DNA of 14,803 nucleotides from Clostridia bacterium (GCA_017399665.1 JAFQBR010000196.1:1-14803), one strand, 5' to 3'. Counted from the first letter of the stretch, positions 6,789 to 14,448 are shown. The notes: a model not told the origin generated them from the sequence alone. Numbers and translations are program-made.

Positions 6789-7352
6789 TTAACCGCTATA
6801 TTTGGAATACACCCTTTTTTCAAAGGCGTTCATAAATTCTAAGTAAAGTGCGCCAAGCTGTATTTCAAGCTCGCTATCAAGCAAATTTCTGCTTTGCAAA
6901 ATACCGCCCTCGTTTAAAACTATGTGCGCGTAGTCTAGATATAAGTTCGCGCGCGACCTTAACATCTCTTCTATTTTTTGTTTTTTATCCTCGCCGTTTA
7001 AAAGCGGGCGCGAATTATCATTTTCAAGTCGCGTTTGCAAAAAGTCGCTATCGCAATAAAGATACACTATTAAGCTATGCTTACGCAGTTTTTTCATTAC
7101 GTCCTCGTGCAGGACCATTCCTCCTCCCGTTGCAACCACGCATTCATCCGCCTCACACGCAAGAAGTCCCTCGTGGCGCTCTAGCTCGCGAAAAAGCTTT
7201 TCTCCTCCGCTTGCAAATATGGCGGAAATATCGCCGTATTTTTTACAAATCTCTTCGTCGGTGTCGATTAACGGCATATTCATAAGGTTTGCAATAAAAC
7301 GCCCAAAGGTGCTTTTACCGCTACCGCTCATTCCAATAAGAACTATTTTCAT
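6789..7352 (-). CDS. aroK: Shikimate kinase
   Basis: The enzyme phosphorylates shikimate to shikimate 3-phosphate with ATP in the cytoplasm. It has 187 residues. The P-loop is GMSGSGKST (7-15). The DxD-type pair D30/D32 in LIDTDEE serves Mg and shikimate binding. R55 lies in FRELE, the shikimate-binding GGG is at 76-78, and the lid arginine R115 is in NSRPLL. All these elements are intact. The ATG overlaps the aroQ stop codon as ATGA (7349-7352), which points to translational coupling. The ribosome site (GAGAG) is only modest. The product feeds the EPSP synthase half of the neighbouring aroA-aroE fusion. The tail of about 20 residues after the core domain is slightly longer than in many homologues. 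Confidence 0.93.
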   Translation of the reverse strand: MKIVLIGMSGSGKSTFGRFIANLMNMPLIDTDEEICKKYGDISAIFASGGEKLFRELERHEGLLACEADECVVATGGGMVLHEDVMKKLRKHSLIVYLYCDSDFLQTRLENDNSRPLLNGEDKKQKIEEMLRSRANLYLDYAHIVLNEGGILQSRNLLDSELEIQLGALYLEFMNAFEKRVYSKYSG

Positions 7353-7765
7353 ATAAGTAAACTCTCTATTGCAACAATATAGCCTTTGTCACCAAAACCG
7401 CATACCGTACCCTCGCAAACGGGCGCAATCATACTTTTTTGGCGAAATTCTTCACGTGCAAACAAATTAGAGATATGCACTTCTACCACCCTTTTTTGAC
7501 TAGCAGTAATAGCATCTCTTATAGCAATACTGTAATGGGTGTAAGCGCCTGCATTAAGCACGATTGCATCAGCATTGCTTTTTTGAATGCGCTCGCAAAT
7601 TTCCCCTTCTATATTGCTTTGATAAAAGCAAACCTCAACCCCTTTTTTGTCACAATGGGCTTTAATTTCGCTATTTATCTGGTCAAGAGTTTTTTCGCCG
7701 TAAATAGCCTTCTCTCTTTGCCCAAGCATATTTAAATTTACACCGTTAATAACTTCAATTTTCAT
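7349..7765 (-). CDS. aroQ: Type II 3-dehydroquinate dehydratase
   Basis: This enzyme dehydrates 3-dehydroquinate to 3-dehydroshikimate, working as a dodecamer in the family. The 138-residue protein begins with the family N-terminus GVNLNMLGQRE. It keeps the catalytic tyrosine Y22 (in AIYG) and R17, and N71 and H77 in NAGAYTHYS. H97 is in EVHISN and R108 in FRQKS. The proline of the usual GPNLN motif is valine here. I chose the ATG at 7765 because it restores the conserved N-terminus and follows AGGA; an open frame reaching further upstream to 7825 adds 20 non-homologous residues inside aroA-aroE. The start lies 11 bp inside the end of the fusion gene, and the stop overlaps aroK, so the three genes are translationally linked. 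Confidence 0.95.
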   Translation of the reverse strand: MKIEVINGVNLNMLGQREKAIYGEKTLDQINSEIKAHCDKKGVEVCFYQSNIEGEICERIQKSNADAIVLNAGAYTHYSIAIRDAITASQKRVVEVHISNLFAREEFRQKSMIAPVCEGTVCGFGDKGYIVAIESLLI

Positions 7766-9758
7766 AATAATTCCTATAATTTTGATAAAGAGCAAACGCC
7801 TCATCTTCATTTGGCTTTTTACCAAGTAATATCATATCGCTTAAATACGCTTGAAAGAAAAGCATGGCTTCACCGTTAAAGCTTCTTAATTTATATTTAT
7901 TTGCCCATTTTTCAAGCTCTTGATTTTTACCGTAATTTATATCTACAACAACAGGATTATTTGCAAGCATTTGCTCGGTAAAAATCTCTTCGCTTTTTGC
8001 GCTTGTTGCATTGACTAGCATATCACAGCTTTCGCCGTTATAAAGGAAAAAACCTTCGTTATGCTTACAAAACTCAACAGCCTTTTGTTGCGTTCTATTT
8101 TTTATAAATACCGTATAACCGCTATCTTTAAGAGCAAAGGCTACGCTTTTTCCAGCACCACCTATTCCATATAACAGCACCCTTTTACCAGCATTTAAAA
8201 GCCCATGATATTTTAAAGATAAAATAAATCCATCGCCGTCGGTAGAATAACCTTGACTGCCAAAAACAAAGTTACAGCTTTTGCTTTGTTGTGCCTTTTT
8301 ACTGCTGTTTTTAGTTTGTAAAAACAACTGTTCCTTATACGGAATAGTGGCGTTAAACGCCTTATAGCTAGGTTTTTGAATAAATTTATCAAATTCGTTT
8401 TGGTTTAAGCAGCGGCATTCGTAATAAAAGTTTTCGCGCCCAAAAGAACTCAAAATAAACTTATGAATTTTACCCGATAAGCTTTTTGAAACGTTTTCGC
8501 CTATAAGCCCAAGCGGTAAATAATTAAAGCTTTCAAAAAACTTAGGGAAGGAAACGTCTACCCATTCTTCTCCCATTATCCTTCCGCCTAAAAGAGCGGT
8601 TTGTAAAACGAAAGCGGTCATAATTAAGCGGTGGTCTTGACTTTGGTAATCAAAAGCCATTTTCTCGCCTGTAATTGGCAAAACCGTTAAATTTCTGCCC
8701 TTTGCATTGCACTTACCGCCCGATTTTTCAATCAAATCGATAATTGCCGAAAATCTATCGCTTTCCTTTAATTTAAGTTCTTCCGCACCAAAAATCGTAC
8801 AGCCATTATTTAAACAAGCAACTGCACAAATTAATGGAAGCTCATCTATCATTGAGGGCGTTTGACTTTCTAATACTTCAAAATACTCTATTTCGCTTTT
8901 TTTAGCCGTTATATCTGCAACAGCACCAAGCGGAGTATTCACTACGTTGTTATATTCTATAATTGCACCAGCGCTTTTAAGCTTTGTATAAAACCCATCG
9001 CGACAAGCGCCAATCAGCACACCTTTAACACTAACCTCGCCAAGCAAAAGCCCAATCGCGGTAAAATACGCGCAAGCAGAAGGATCGTTAGGAATATCAA
9101 TTTCGCACCCAGAAAGTTTACCCTTTTCAACCGAAATTTTGCCCTCTTTTACGCTTACGTTAATACCAAACAAAGGCAATATTTTTTCAGTATGATCACG
9201 CGTTGAAAATTGCTCTTCTAATAAAGTTGTAGCACCGCTTAAAATTCCAGATAAAAGTATTGCACCCTTAACCTGAGCGCTTTTTCCTGTCATTTTATAA
9301 TTAAAATCATTTAACTTAGCAGGAAATATTTTTACAGGTAAACACCCGTTAGTATGTTCAATTTTTGCTCCCCTTAAAACAAGTGGCTCGCATACCCTTT
9401 GCATGGGCCTTTTTGTTAGACTGCTATCGCCAATAATGGTTGCGCTAATATTAGCCCCCGATAAAAGCCCTATAAGCAAGCGCGCAAGGGTTGCGCTGTT
9501 ACCGCAGTCCAAAAGAATATTATTTTGCAGTTTGTCTGCGCCGTTAATTATAATTTGATTTTGCTTAATCTCTACTTTTGCGCCAAGTTGTTTAATACAC
9601 TCAATTGCACTTAAACTGTCTTTTGCGATAAGTGGGTTATTTATTACCGTTTTTCCTTTTGCTACCGCATCCAAAATAATGGCGCGTAAGGTAAGCGATT
9701 TATCCCCGGTAGCACAAAAACAGCCGTAAAGATTTTGCTTACTGTCTACCTTTATCAT
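7755..9758 (-). CDS. aroA-aroE: EPSP synthase-shikimate dehydrogenase fusion
   Basis: One 667-residue frame encodes two enzymes. Residues 1 to about 411 are EPSP synthase (shikimate 3-phosphate plus PEP to EPSP). The motifs are GDKS (K20), R25, GNSAT (86-90), DSSLTKRPMQR (111-121), SAQVK, RDHTE, PSMID (D305), KESDR (E332) and DHR (H376, R377). Residues about 413-667 are shikimate dehydrogenase (NADPH reduction of 3-dehydroshikimate). They show S426 and S428 of the substrate loop, catalytic K475 in TIPYK, N496, D507 in STDGDG, the nucleotide loop GIGGAGKS (531-538) and NRT (554-556), typical of NADP binding. No long linker separates the halves, and no stop or frameshift is visible. The start overlaps the aroC stop as ATGA. 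In the dehydrogenase loop, the usual His and Pro around the two serines are replaced. The motif set resembles glyphosate-insensitive class II EPSP synthases. Confidence 0.93.
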   Translation of the reverse strand: MIKVDSKQNLYGCFCATGDKSLTLRAIILDAVAKGKTVINNPLIAKDSLSAIECIKQLGAKVEIKQNQIIINGADKLQNNILLDCGNSATLARLLIGLLSGANISATIIGDSSLTKRPMQRVCEPLVLRGAKIEHTNGCLPVKIFPAKLNDFNYKMTGKSAQVKGAILLSGILSGATTLLEEQFSTRDHTEKILPLFGINVSVKEGKISVEKGKLSGCEIDIPNDPSACAYFTAIGLLLGEVSVKGVLIGACRDGFYTKLKSAGAIIEYNNVVNTPLGAVADITAKKSEIEYFEVLESQTPSMIDELPLICAVACLNNGCTIFGAEELKLKESDRFSAIIDLIEKSGGKCNAKGRNLTVLPITGEKMAFDYQSQDHRLIMTAFVLQTALLGGRIMGEEWVDVSFPKFFESFNYLPLGLIGENVSKSLSGKIHKFILSSFGRENFYYECRCLNQNEFDKFIQKPSYKAFNATIPYKEQLFLQTKNSSKKAQQSKSCNFVFGSQGYSTDGDGFILSLKYHGLLNAGKRVLLYGIGGAGKSVAFALKDSGYTVFIKNRTQQKAVEFCKHNEGFFLYNGESCDMLVNATSAKSEEIFTEQMLANNPVVVDINYGKNQELEKWANKYKLRSFNGEAMLFFQAYLSDMILLGKKPNEDEAFALYQNYRNYYEN

Positions 9759-10870
9759 AAGGCGTTATACCTTTTAATTATCTCGGTCATATTATCACAA
9801 CCCAAACGCTCTGTTATTGCTTCAGATAAAGCAAGCGAAACAACGCATTTAAGTATTGGGCAAAGCGCAAAAACGGCGGTAATATCACTTCTTTGTTTAG
9901 CAGAAATCGCTTGCTCGCCAGTTGCTATATCTATTGTAGAAACGCCCTTTTTTGTTGTGGGAATAGCCTTTATTCCAACGGCAATTTTTATATAATCTCC
10001 GTTGGTCATTCCACCGTCTATTCCGCCTGATAAAGAAGTTGTTTTAAGTCCGTTTTCTCCCCTTTCAATTTTGCCGTGATAGGTTGTAGCTGGCAAGCTA
10101 AAATCAAATGAATTTTCGCCAAAAGATACACCTTTAACTGCTTGAATTTGCATTAAATGTTGGGCTATAAGCGCGTCAACTCGCTTTTCGCCAACAAAAC
10201 TACCAAAACCGGGCTTTATAGGTGAAACGTAAATTTCAACCACACCGCCAAGGCTTTCGCCCTCCTTTTTAGCGTCTTCTATTTTATTTTTACAAGCATT
10301 TACAAACGCCCTATCTTGCGAAAATGCAGGCGCTTTATTTTTTAAATTTTGCTCAAAAGTATAGCTCTTTTCACTTCTTAAATCGCCAAGAGATTTAACA
10401 CTTACCGCCACATTAATACCAAGCATAGAAAGCATAGAAAGAGCAACTGAGCCTAAAGCAACGTCTAAACAGGTATTTCTAGCAGACGCGCCCTCTAACA
10501 CGTTACGCGCATCTTGAAAGCCCCCGCGACAAACACCACCAAGATCAGCATGACCGGGGCGCAAAGCGGTTACTTGCATAGAAGAAGTATCGGCATCAAA
10601 GCAGTCCATGATTTTTTGGTATTCACTAACTGCATTGTTCTTTATAAGCATGCTTACGTTGTTACCCAATGTAAAGCCGTTTCTTATACCGGTAACACCG
10701 TCCACTTTGTCTTTTTCTGCCTTTTGTCTTTCACTTCTGCCAAGGGCGTTACTACGTTCTTTAAGCAAAGCGTTTATTTGATTTTTTTCAACCAAAATAC
10801 CTGCCGGCACGTTACATAAAATACCGACCATATATTTCCCGTGCGATTCGCCCGCTTTTACAATATACAT
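9755..10870 (-). CDS. aroC: Chorismate synthase
   Basis: The enzyme removes phosphate from EPSP to give chorismate, using reduced FMN; it is the last step of the common aromatic pathway. The 371-residue length is normal. Signatures are AGESHGKY near the N-terminus (6-13), RPGHADLGG (around 104-112), the EGASARNT motif (around 125-132), SGGIDGGMTNGD in the FMN-binding region, and QRSDITAV near the C-terminus. The ATG is preceded by AAGGGGGT, which overlaps the last codons of the patatin gene (stop only 3 bp upstream), so translation is probably coupled. Its own stop overlaps the aroA-aroE start. No FMN reductase gene is nearby, so reduced flavin must come from elsewhere. Confidence 0.95.
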   Translation of the reverse strand: MYIVKAGESHGKYMVGILCNVPAGILVEKNQINALLKERSNALGRSERQKAEKDKVDGVTGIRNGFTLGNNVSMLIKNNAVSEYQKIMDCFDADTSSMQVTALRPGHADLGGVCRGGFQDARNVLEGASARNTCLDVALGSVALSMLSMLGINVAVSVKSLGDLRSEKSYTFEQNLKNKAPAFSQDRAFVNACKNKIEDAKKEGESLGGVVEIYVSPIKPGFGSFVGEKRVDALIAQHLMQIQAVKGVSFGENSFDFSLPATTYHGKIERGENGLKTTSLSGGIDGGMTNGDYIKIAVGIKAIPTTKKGVSTIDIATGEQAISAKQRSDITAVFALCPILKCVVSLALSEAITERLGCDNMTEIIKRYNAL

Positions 10871-10873
10871 AGG

Positions 10874-11701
10874 TTACCCCCTTTTTATTTTCGCCTTTTT
10901 TAGTGCAAGTTTAATCTGTGGAATCACTTGCTTTGTATAGTTGTAGCCAAACTCGTAAAGCTCTGCCATTTTAGTAATTGAAGTTGAACTGTAATTAGAT
11001 AAATCCGGGCAAAGCATATAATCGCTAAATTGCTCCCCTTTTTCCGCCCGATTACATTTTTGCACTCCGTGCCCCCTATAAGCACTATCTAGTGCCCCTA
11101 ATATTTGCTCGTTAGTTGGAGTTTCAGCGCCTAAATTGATGCCTATAACAAAATCCGCGCCAAGCTCTTTTGCTAAATCCGCCGGCACACTATTTAAATA
11201 CGCACCGTCAATTAATACCCTTCCGTCAATTTGAACACCTTTAAAAAATGGTGGAATTGCAGAAGATGCGCACATTACTTTAGACAGCTTGCCTGAAGTT
11301 AAGTTTACCTGCTCCCCTTCAAAAACATCAACGGCAACAGCACCAAAGGGAATTGATAAATCTTCAATATTCGCTCCCCCCATAACGCGGTCTAAGGTTT
11401 TTTCAACCGTCATACCGGAAAGCTTCATGATAATAAGCGAAGCAACGTTTGTTAAGTCAAGCTGACGTAAATATTCCAAAATAGATGCGGAAGAAAAGCC
11501 TGCCGAATACATACCGCCAACAATCGAGCCTATTGAACATCCGCTTACCACGTCAAAGGTAATACCCTCTTCTTCAAAAGCATGCAACGCGCCAACGTGA
11601 AAGAGCCCCTTTGCACCCCCACTACCAAGCGCAAGCCCAAGTTTTTTATTTTTTTTGCCAAACAGTTTAGTAAAAAATCTCTTTATTGAATTAAAATTCA
11701 T
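10874..11701 (-). CDS. Patatin-like phospholipase (RssA/YchK type)
   Basis: This 275-residue protein is predicted to be a serine lipid acyl hydrolase. The glycine-rich oxyanion motif is GSGGAKG (26-32). The nucleophile elbow is GCSIG, with S56. The catalytic aspartate is in IDGA (D165). These form the Ser-Asp dyad of the patatin fold. The basic N-terminal segment (residues 4-20, rich in K, R and F) could contact membranes; there is no signal peptide. I prefer the ATG at 11701. A TTG at 11737 would add 12 residues rich in Cys and Phe and has no ribosome site. The ATG itself has only a distant AGGG, so initiation looks weak. The gene is the first of the aro operon, driven by the promoter at 11780-11808. 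A link to aromatic synthesis is not obvious. Confidence 0.85.
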   Translation of the reverse strand: MNFNSIKRFFTKLFGKKNKKLGLALGSGGAKGLFHVGALHAFEEEGITFDVVSGCSIGSIVGGMYSAGFSSASILEYLRQLDLTNVASLIIMKLSGMTVEKTLDRVMGGANIEDLSIPFGAVAVDVFEGEQVNLTSGKLSKVMCASSAIPPFFKGVQIDGRVLIDGAYLNSVPADLAKELGADFVIGINLGAETPTNEQILGALDSAYRGHGVQKCNRAEKGEQFSDYMLCPDLSNYSSTSITKMAELYEFGYNYTKQVIPQIKLALKKAKIKRG

Positions 11702-11779
11702 ACAAAAAAAGCAACAAATCCCTAAATTATATATCAATTTTTTAATTTAGAGCATAATACAGCATTATAATTACCTATT

Positions 11780-11808
11780 ATTTTAACACAAACAAGCAAT
11801 TCCGTCAA
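11780..11808 (-). promoter_or_regulatory. SigA-type promoter of the patatin-aro-ABC operon
   Basis: On the minus strand there is a -35 TTGACG (11803-11808), a 17-nt spacer and a -10 TAAAAT (11780-11785). The predicted start near 11773 gives a leader of about 70 nt. The leader contains a possible short stem, CTAAATT with AATTTAG. It is the only good promoter seen ahead of the six-gene unit. Confidence 0.65.
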
Positions 11809-11854
11809 GAATATAGAACAATTATCGCCATTTAATAAAAAAATCAACTAAAAG

Positions 11855-11874
11855 TTTTATCTTATAAGATAAAA
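11855..11874. promoter_or_regulatory. Perfect 20-bp palindrome upstream of the aro promoter
   Basis: TTTTATCTTATAAGATAAAA equals its own reverse complement over all 20 positions. It lies 46 bp upstream of the -35 box of the patatin-aro operon and downstream of the MORN-gene terminator. It could be a dimeric regulator's site; with no loop and only A/T-rich pairs it is a poor terminator. Confidence 0.35.
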
Positions 11875-11938
11875 AATTTTTTATAACGCTAAAAGCTAAA
11901 AGAGATAGCATTCTTAAAAAATAAGCTAATAAAATAAT

Positions 11939-11973
11939 AAAAGTGCCGATATAAGTCGATTATCGGCACTTTT
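11939..11973 (-). terminator. Intrinsic terminator of the MORN/LRR gene (loop motif copy C)
   Basis: A perfect 13-bp stem (11939-11951 with 11961-11973, AAAAGTGCCGATA and its complement) surrounds the loop TAAGTCGAT. On the minus strand it starts 16 bp after the stop codon and ends in a T-rich tract. It could work in both directions. Loop and arm resemble the motifs at 3245-3270 and 4122-4150. Confidence 0.85.
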
Positions 11974-11988
11974 AATTTTGTTTTTTAC

Positions 11989-13638
11989 TTAATCTAAATA
12001 TATAAACTGAACTCCGCTAGGAAATGCGTTGGGCTGAACGTCGCACTTTCTAGAAAGATAAACGTATTTTAACTTTTTACACTCACTAAACGCACCAAGC
12101 TCTATTAGCCTTACAGACTTTGGAAGATAAATATCTGTAATTGAAACCCTAGAAAAAGTAGCTATTCTTATTTCCTTAATCTTTGTTTTAGAAATATCTA
12201 TTACAGTAAGATTTTTACAGCCCGAAAATGCACCAACAGCAATTTCTTTTACAGTTGAAGGCAATTTTATCTTTTTTGCAGTTACCGGCTTAGGAAAGCA
12301 AAATGCTGCGCCAAAAATCTTCGTAACACCTTCCGGCACGATAATTTCATCCGCTTGCTTTAGTGGATACATAAGAATTTTTTCTTCACCTTCTTCTTTT
12401 ATATTAAAATCACTTAAAGAAGAAATAACCTCTAGTTGAGATGATGAAGCTTGATCATTTTGTTCTGTCTTTTTTGGTAAAGAGTGCTTTTTTGTAGTCC
12501 TTTTTGTTACATTTTGCGTGGCTGTTTTTACTGCTGAAACAGGCTTTAACGGTGTTATAGGGGCACTTTTTTGAGTTGAATGTTTTTCTACTTGCTGTTT
12601 TGTAGCAACGCGGTTAACCTCATTTTTAACCTGAGGGATAGAAGAAAAATCATACTTCGGCATATTGCTAAAAGTAGAAAAATAATCGTTAAAGTTTTTT
12701 GTTTCAATTTCTTTTAAACTACCGTTATATTTTGTAATATTGAAGGTAGACCTTGAAATTCTAAATGCTTCGCCTACGCGAAAGTCCTTTTCGTAACGGC
12801 AAATCCAAATACTATCTTCAGATATTTCAAAAAAAGTGCCTTCTTTTTTCTTTTTGTTAAAATTTCCCAGCTCAATAACGCCTTTTGATAAAAGTGAACG
12901 AACGCCAATACCAGTGCACGCCGCCTCGTAAAATTCGCCCAGATACTCGTCGCCGTTTGCATAGCGGTAACAACCGATACCCGTACGCTTTTTATCTTTA
13001 AATTCAGAAATGCAAAAATCCCCTTTTGCCCAGCGAATATAGCCGTAACAGCTTTTGTTAACTGCATCATCCGTTATGCCTTGGCGCGCAATGCGATATT
13101 CGCTGTCACCATTAGTATATATTGAATTTCTGTAATAATAGGGTTGCATTTTTAAATGAGTGGCATAAAATTTAAGCTCGCTTGCGCTAAACAATGCTTT
13201 CGGCTGTTTGCTTTTATCAAATTCATCCCTTTTATCAAACCACATATAGCCGTTTGAGCAAACTATTGTTTCGCCTGTAAAATTACCACACTCAAAATTA
13301 CCTATTATAAACTCGCTTGGGCTTTTTATTAAAAGTACAGGGCCGTTATCTACGTCGTTGACTTTTAACGACAGCTGCAAAGTGCCGTCGCCAAATACCA
13401 TACAAGGCCCGTTTGCTTTTCCATAAAAATAATGTGTTAAAACACAAAGCCCGGTTCGGCTTCTTATCATCGTAAGCCCGTTTAAGCCTTCGTTTGTATA
13501 ATCTTCGGTAACCAAAACCCCTTCTTCAAAGCGACTACCGACTACTGCACAACCGCAAGGATTATCAAAATAGTCTATTTCGCCCAAAACCTCAGCCCCA
13601 AGACTATTTTTCATCATTGTATCTTTAAAATACGCCAT
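11989..13638 (-). CDS. MORN-repeat and BspA-type leucine-rich-repeat protein
   Basis: I recognise the repeat types but not the function of this 549-residue protein. The N-terminal 300 residues hold MORN-like beta-hairpin repeats, clearest at about 203-270, including GDEYLGEFYEAACTGIG. A low-complexity linker rich in Thr, Lys, Gln and Ser covers about 335-410. The C-terminal 430-549 contains about four BspA-type leucine-rich repeats (LRR_5), such as LPSTVKEIAVGAFSGCKNL and LPKSVRLIELGAFSECKKL. There is no signal peptide, membrane helix or cell-wall anchor, so the protein is probably cytoplasmic, which is unusual because many BspA-like proteins are surface adhesins. I chose the ATG at 13638 because GGAG lies 6 nt upstream; an upstream TTG (13653) would place this site inside the gene. 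It has its own promoter and terminator and is a single-gene unit. A role in protein-protein binding is likely. Confidence 0.82.
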   Translation of the reverse strand: MAYFKDTMMKNSLGAEVLGEIDYFDNPCGCAVVGSRFEEGVLVTEDYTNEGLNGLTMIRSRTGLCVLTHYFYGKANGPCMVFGDGTLQLSLKVNDVDNGPVLLIKSPSEFIIGNFECGNFTGETIVCSNGYMWFDKRDEFDKSKQPKALFSASELKFYATHLKMQPYYYRNSIYTNGDSEYRIARQGITDDAVNKSCYGYIRWAKGDFCISEFKDKKRTGIGCYRYANGDEYLGEFYEAACTGIGVRSLLSKGVIELGNFNKKKKEGTFFEISEDSIWICRYEKDFRVGEAFRISRSTFNITKYNGSLKEIETKNFNDYFSTFSNMPKYDFSSIPQVKNEVNRVATKQQVEKHSTQKSAPITPLKPVSAVKTATQNVTKRTTKKHSLPKKTEQNDQASSSQLEVISSLSDFNIKEEGEEKILMYPLKQADEIIVPEGVTKIFGAAFCFPKPVTAKKIKLPSTVKEIAVGAFSGCKNLTVIDISKTKIKEIRIATFSRVSITDIYLPKSVRLIELGAFSECKKLKYVYLSRKCDVQPNAFPSGVQFIYLD

Positions 13639-13673
13639 ATAAATCTCCAACAAAAGGCATTTATTCTAATTAA

Positions 13674-13702
13674 ATTATAACACCCTTTGCAAGTTATTGC
13701 AA
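13674..13702 (-). promoter_or_regulatory. SigA-type promoter of the MORN/LRR gene
   Basis: On the minus strand there is a -35 TTGCAA (13697-13702), a 17-nt spacer and a perfect -10 TATAAT (13674-13679). The predicted leader is about 30 nt. Confidence 0.65.
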
Positions 13703-13744
13703 CAGTTTTTATATTTTCCGTTTGCCTTTTAAAAAAATACAAAA

Positions 13745-13767
13745 GCAGCGCAATTTTTCAGCGCTGC
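13745..13767 (-). terminator. Intrinsic terminator of the second rubrerythrin gene
   Basis: A GC-rich 7-bp stem, GCAGCGC (13745-13751) with GCGCTGC (13761-13767), encloses a 9-nt loop. On the minus strand it is followed by TTTTGTATTTTTTT. It lies 24 bp after the stop codon. Confidence 0.88.
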
Positions 13768-13790
13768 CTAAAATCTATATTTATTCAGTT

Positions 13791-14336
13791 TTAATAATTA
13801 ATTTTTTTAACTTCAAAGTATGCTTTGGGGTGTTTGCAAACGGGACAAACGTCGGGAGCTTCCGTAGCCTCTACTGTATGACCACAGTTTCTGCATTCCC
13901 ATACGGTCTTTTCTCCTTTAACAAAAACCGTGCCTTCTTTGACGTTGGCAAGCAATGCACGATATCTTTCTTCGTGCGCTTTTTCGATGGCAGCAACACC
14001 ACGGAATTGTTGAGCTAAAGCAACAAAACCTTCTGCCTCTGCATCCCTAGCCATTCTTTCGTACATATCTGTCCACTCTTCGTGTTCACCCATGGCTGCT
14101 GAGAGCAAATTTTCTTCCGTAGTTCCGATTTGACCCAACGCTTTAAACCATAATTTAGCGTGTTCCTTTTCATTATCGGCAGTCTTTAAAAAAAGTTCGG
14201 CAATTTGTTCATATCCAGCCTTTTTTGCTGCGGATGCAAAATAAGTGTATTTATTTCTTGCTTGCGATTCTCCGGCAAATGCTTCCCAAAGATTCTTCTC
14301 TGTTTTTGTTCCTTTAAAGGGATGATCTTGGCCCAT
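13791..14336 (-). CDS. rbr: Rubrerythrin, classical form
   Basis: This is a 181-residue peroxide-reducing di-iron protein of the cytoplasm. The ferritin-like four-helix domain carries all ligands: E23 in GESQAR, E56xxH59 (NEKEHAK), E84 and E87 (GEHEEW), and E118xxH121 (EKAHEERY). A C-terminal rubredoxin domain has C148, C151, C164 and C167, ending in the family-typical PKAYFE. It is closer to the textbook rubrerythrin than the copy at 3394-3987. The ATG at 14336 follows a perfect AGGAGG (14346-14351). Expression is driven by a near-consensus promoter through a leader of more than 100 nt with repeats, which suggests strong and regulated output. A GC-rich terminator follows, so the gene is monocistronic. 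Confidence 0.96.
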   Translation of the reverse strand: MGQDHPFKGTKTEKNLWEAFAGESQARNKYTYFASAAKKAGYEQIAELFLKTADNEKEHAKLWFKALGQIGTTEENLLSAAMGEHEEWTDMYERMARDAEAEGFVALAQQFRGVAAIEKAHEERYRALLANVKEGTVFVKGEKTVWECRNCGHTVEATEAPDVCPVCKHPKAYFEVKKINY

Positions 14337-14360
14337 CGGTGGATACCTCCTACTAAAATT

Positions 14361-14448
14361 ACCTTTCTTTATGGATTTTAAGGTAAAGTTGCTAATAAAG
14401 CACCTTCTTTACGATACTTTACCGTTACAGAAAAACCTTCTTTACGAT
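14361..14448 (-). repeat. Direct repeats in the rubrerythrin leader
   Basis: The 14-mer ACCTTCTTTACGAT (plus strand) occurs exactly at 14402-14415 and 14435-14448. A degenerate third copy, ACCTTTCTTTATGGAT, lies at 14361-14376. The arms GGTAAAG (14382-14388) and CTTTACC (14417-14423) could pair around the first copy, with a small TGCT/AGCA hairpin inside. All of this is within the transcribed leader of the rubrerythrin gene. I do not recognise a known riboswitch class. Confidence 0.6.

Noticed and set aside
6848..7285. A 145-codon plus-strand open frame
   Set aside because: It lies wholly opposite aroK, whose motifs are intact, and its translation is Arg/Ala-rich with no recognisable domain. 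The other plus-strand frames in the window are likewise shadows of real genes or low-complexity intergenic sequence.
7766..7825. Upstream extension of aroQ by 20 residues
   Set aside because: The added segment falls inside the aroA-aroE coding region, has no homology to the family N-terminus, and the internal ATG at 7765 has an AGGA site.
11726..11731. TATAAT on the minus strand just before the patatin start as an extra promoter
   Set aside because: No acceptable -35 box at the right distance, and it sits within A/T-rich sequence downstream of a much better promoter at 11780-11808.
11702..11737. TTG start for the patatin gene
   Set aside because: No ribosome site precedes it and the extra 12 residues are not patatin-like. 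The ATG at 11701 is preferred, although its own ribosome site is weak.
13639..13653. TTG start for the MORN/LRR gene
   Set aside because: The GGAG that serves the ATG at 13638 would lie inside the extended coding region.
14361..14448. CRISPR-like spaced repeats
   Set aside because: Only two exact 14-bp copies and one degenerate copy, with unequal spacing (41 and 33 bp), inside a leader, and no cas genes.
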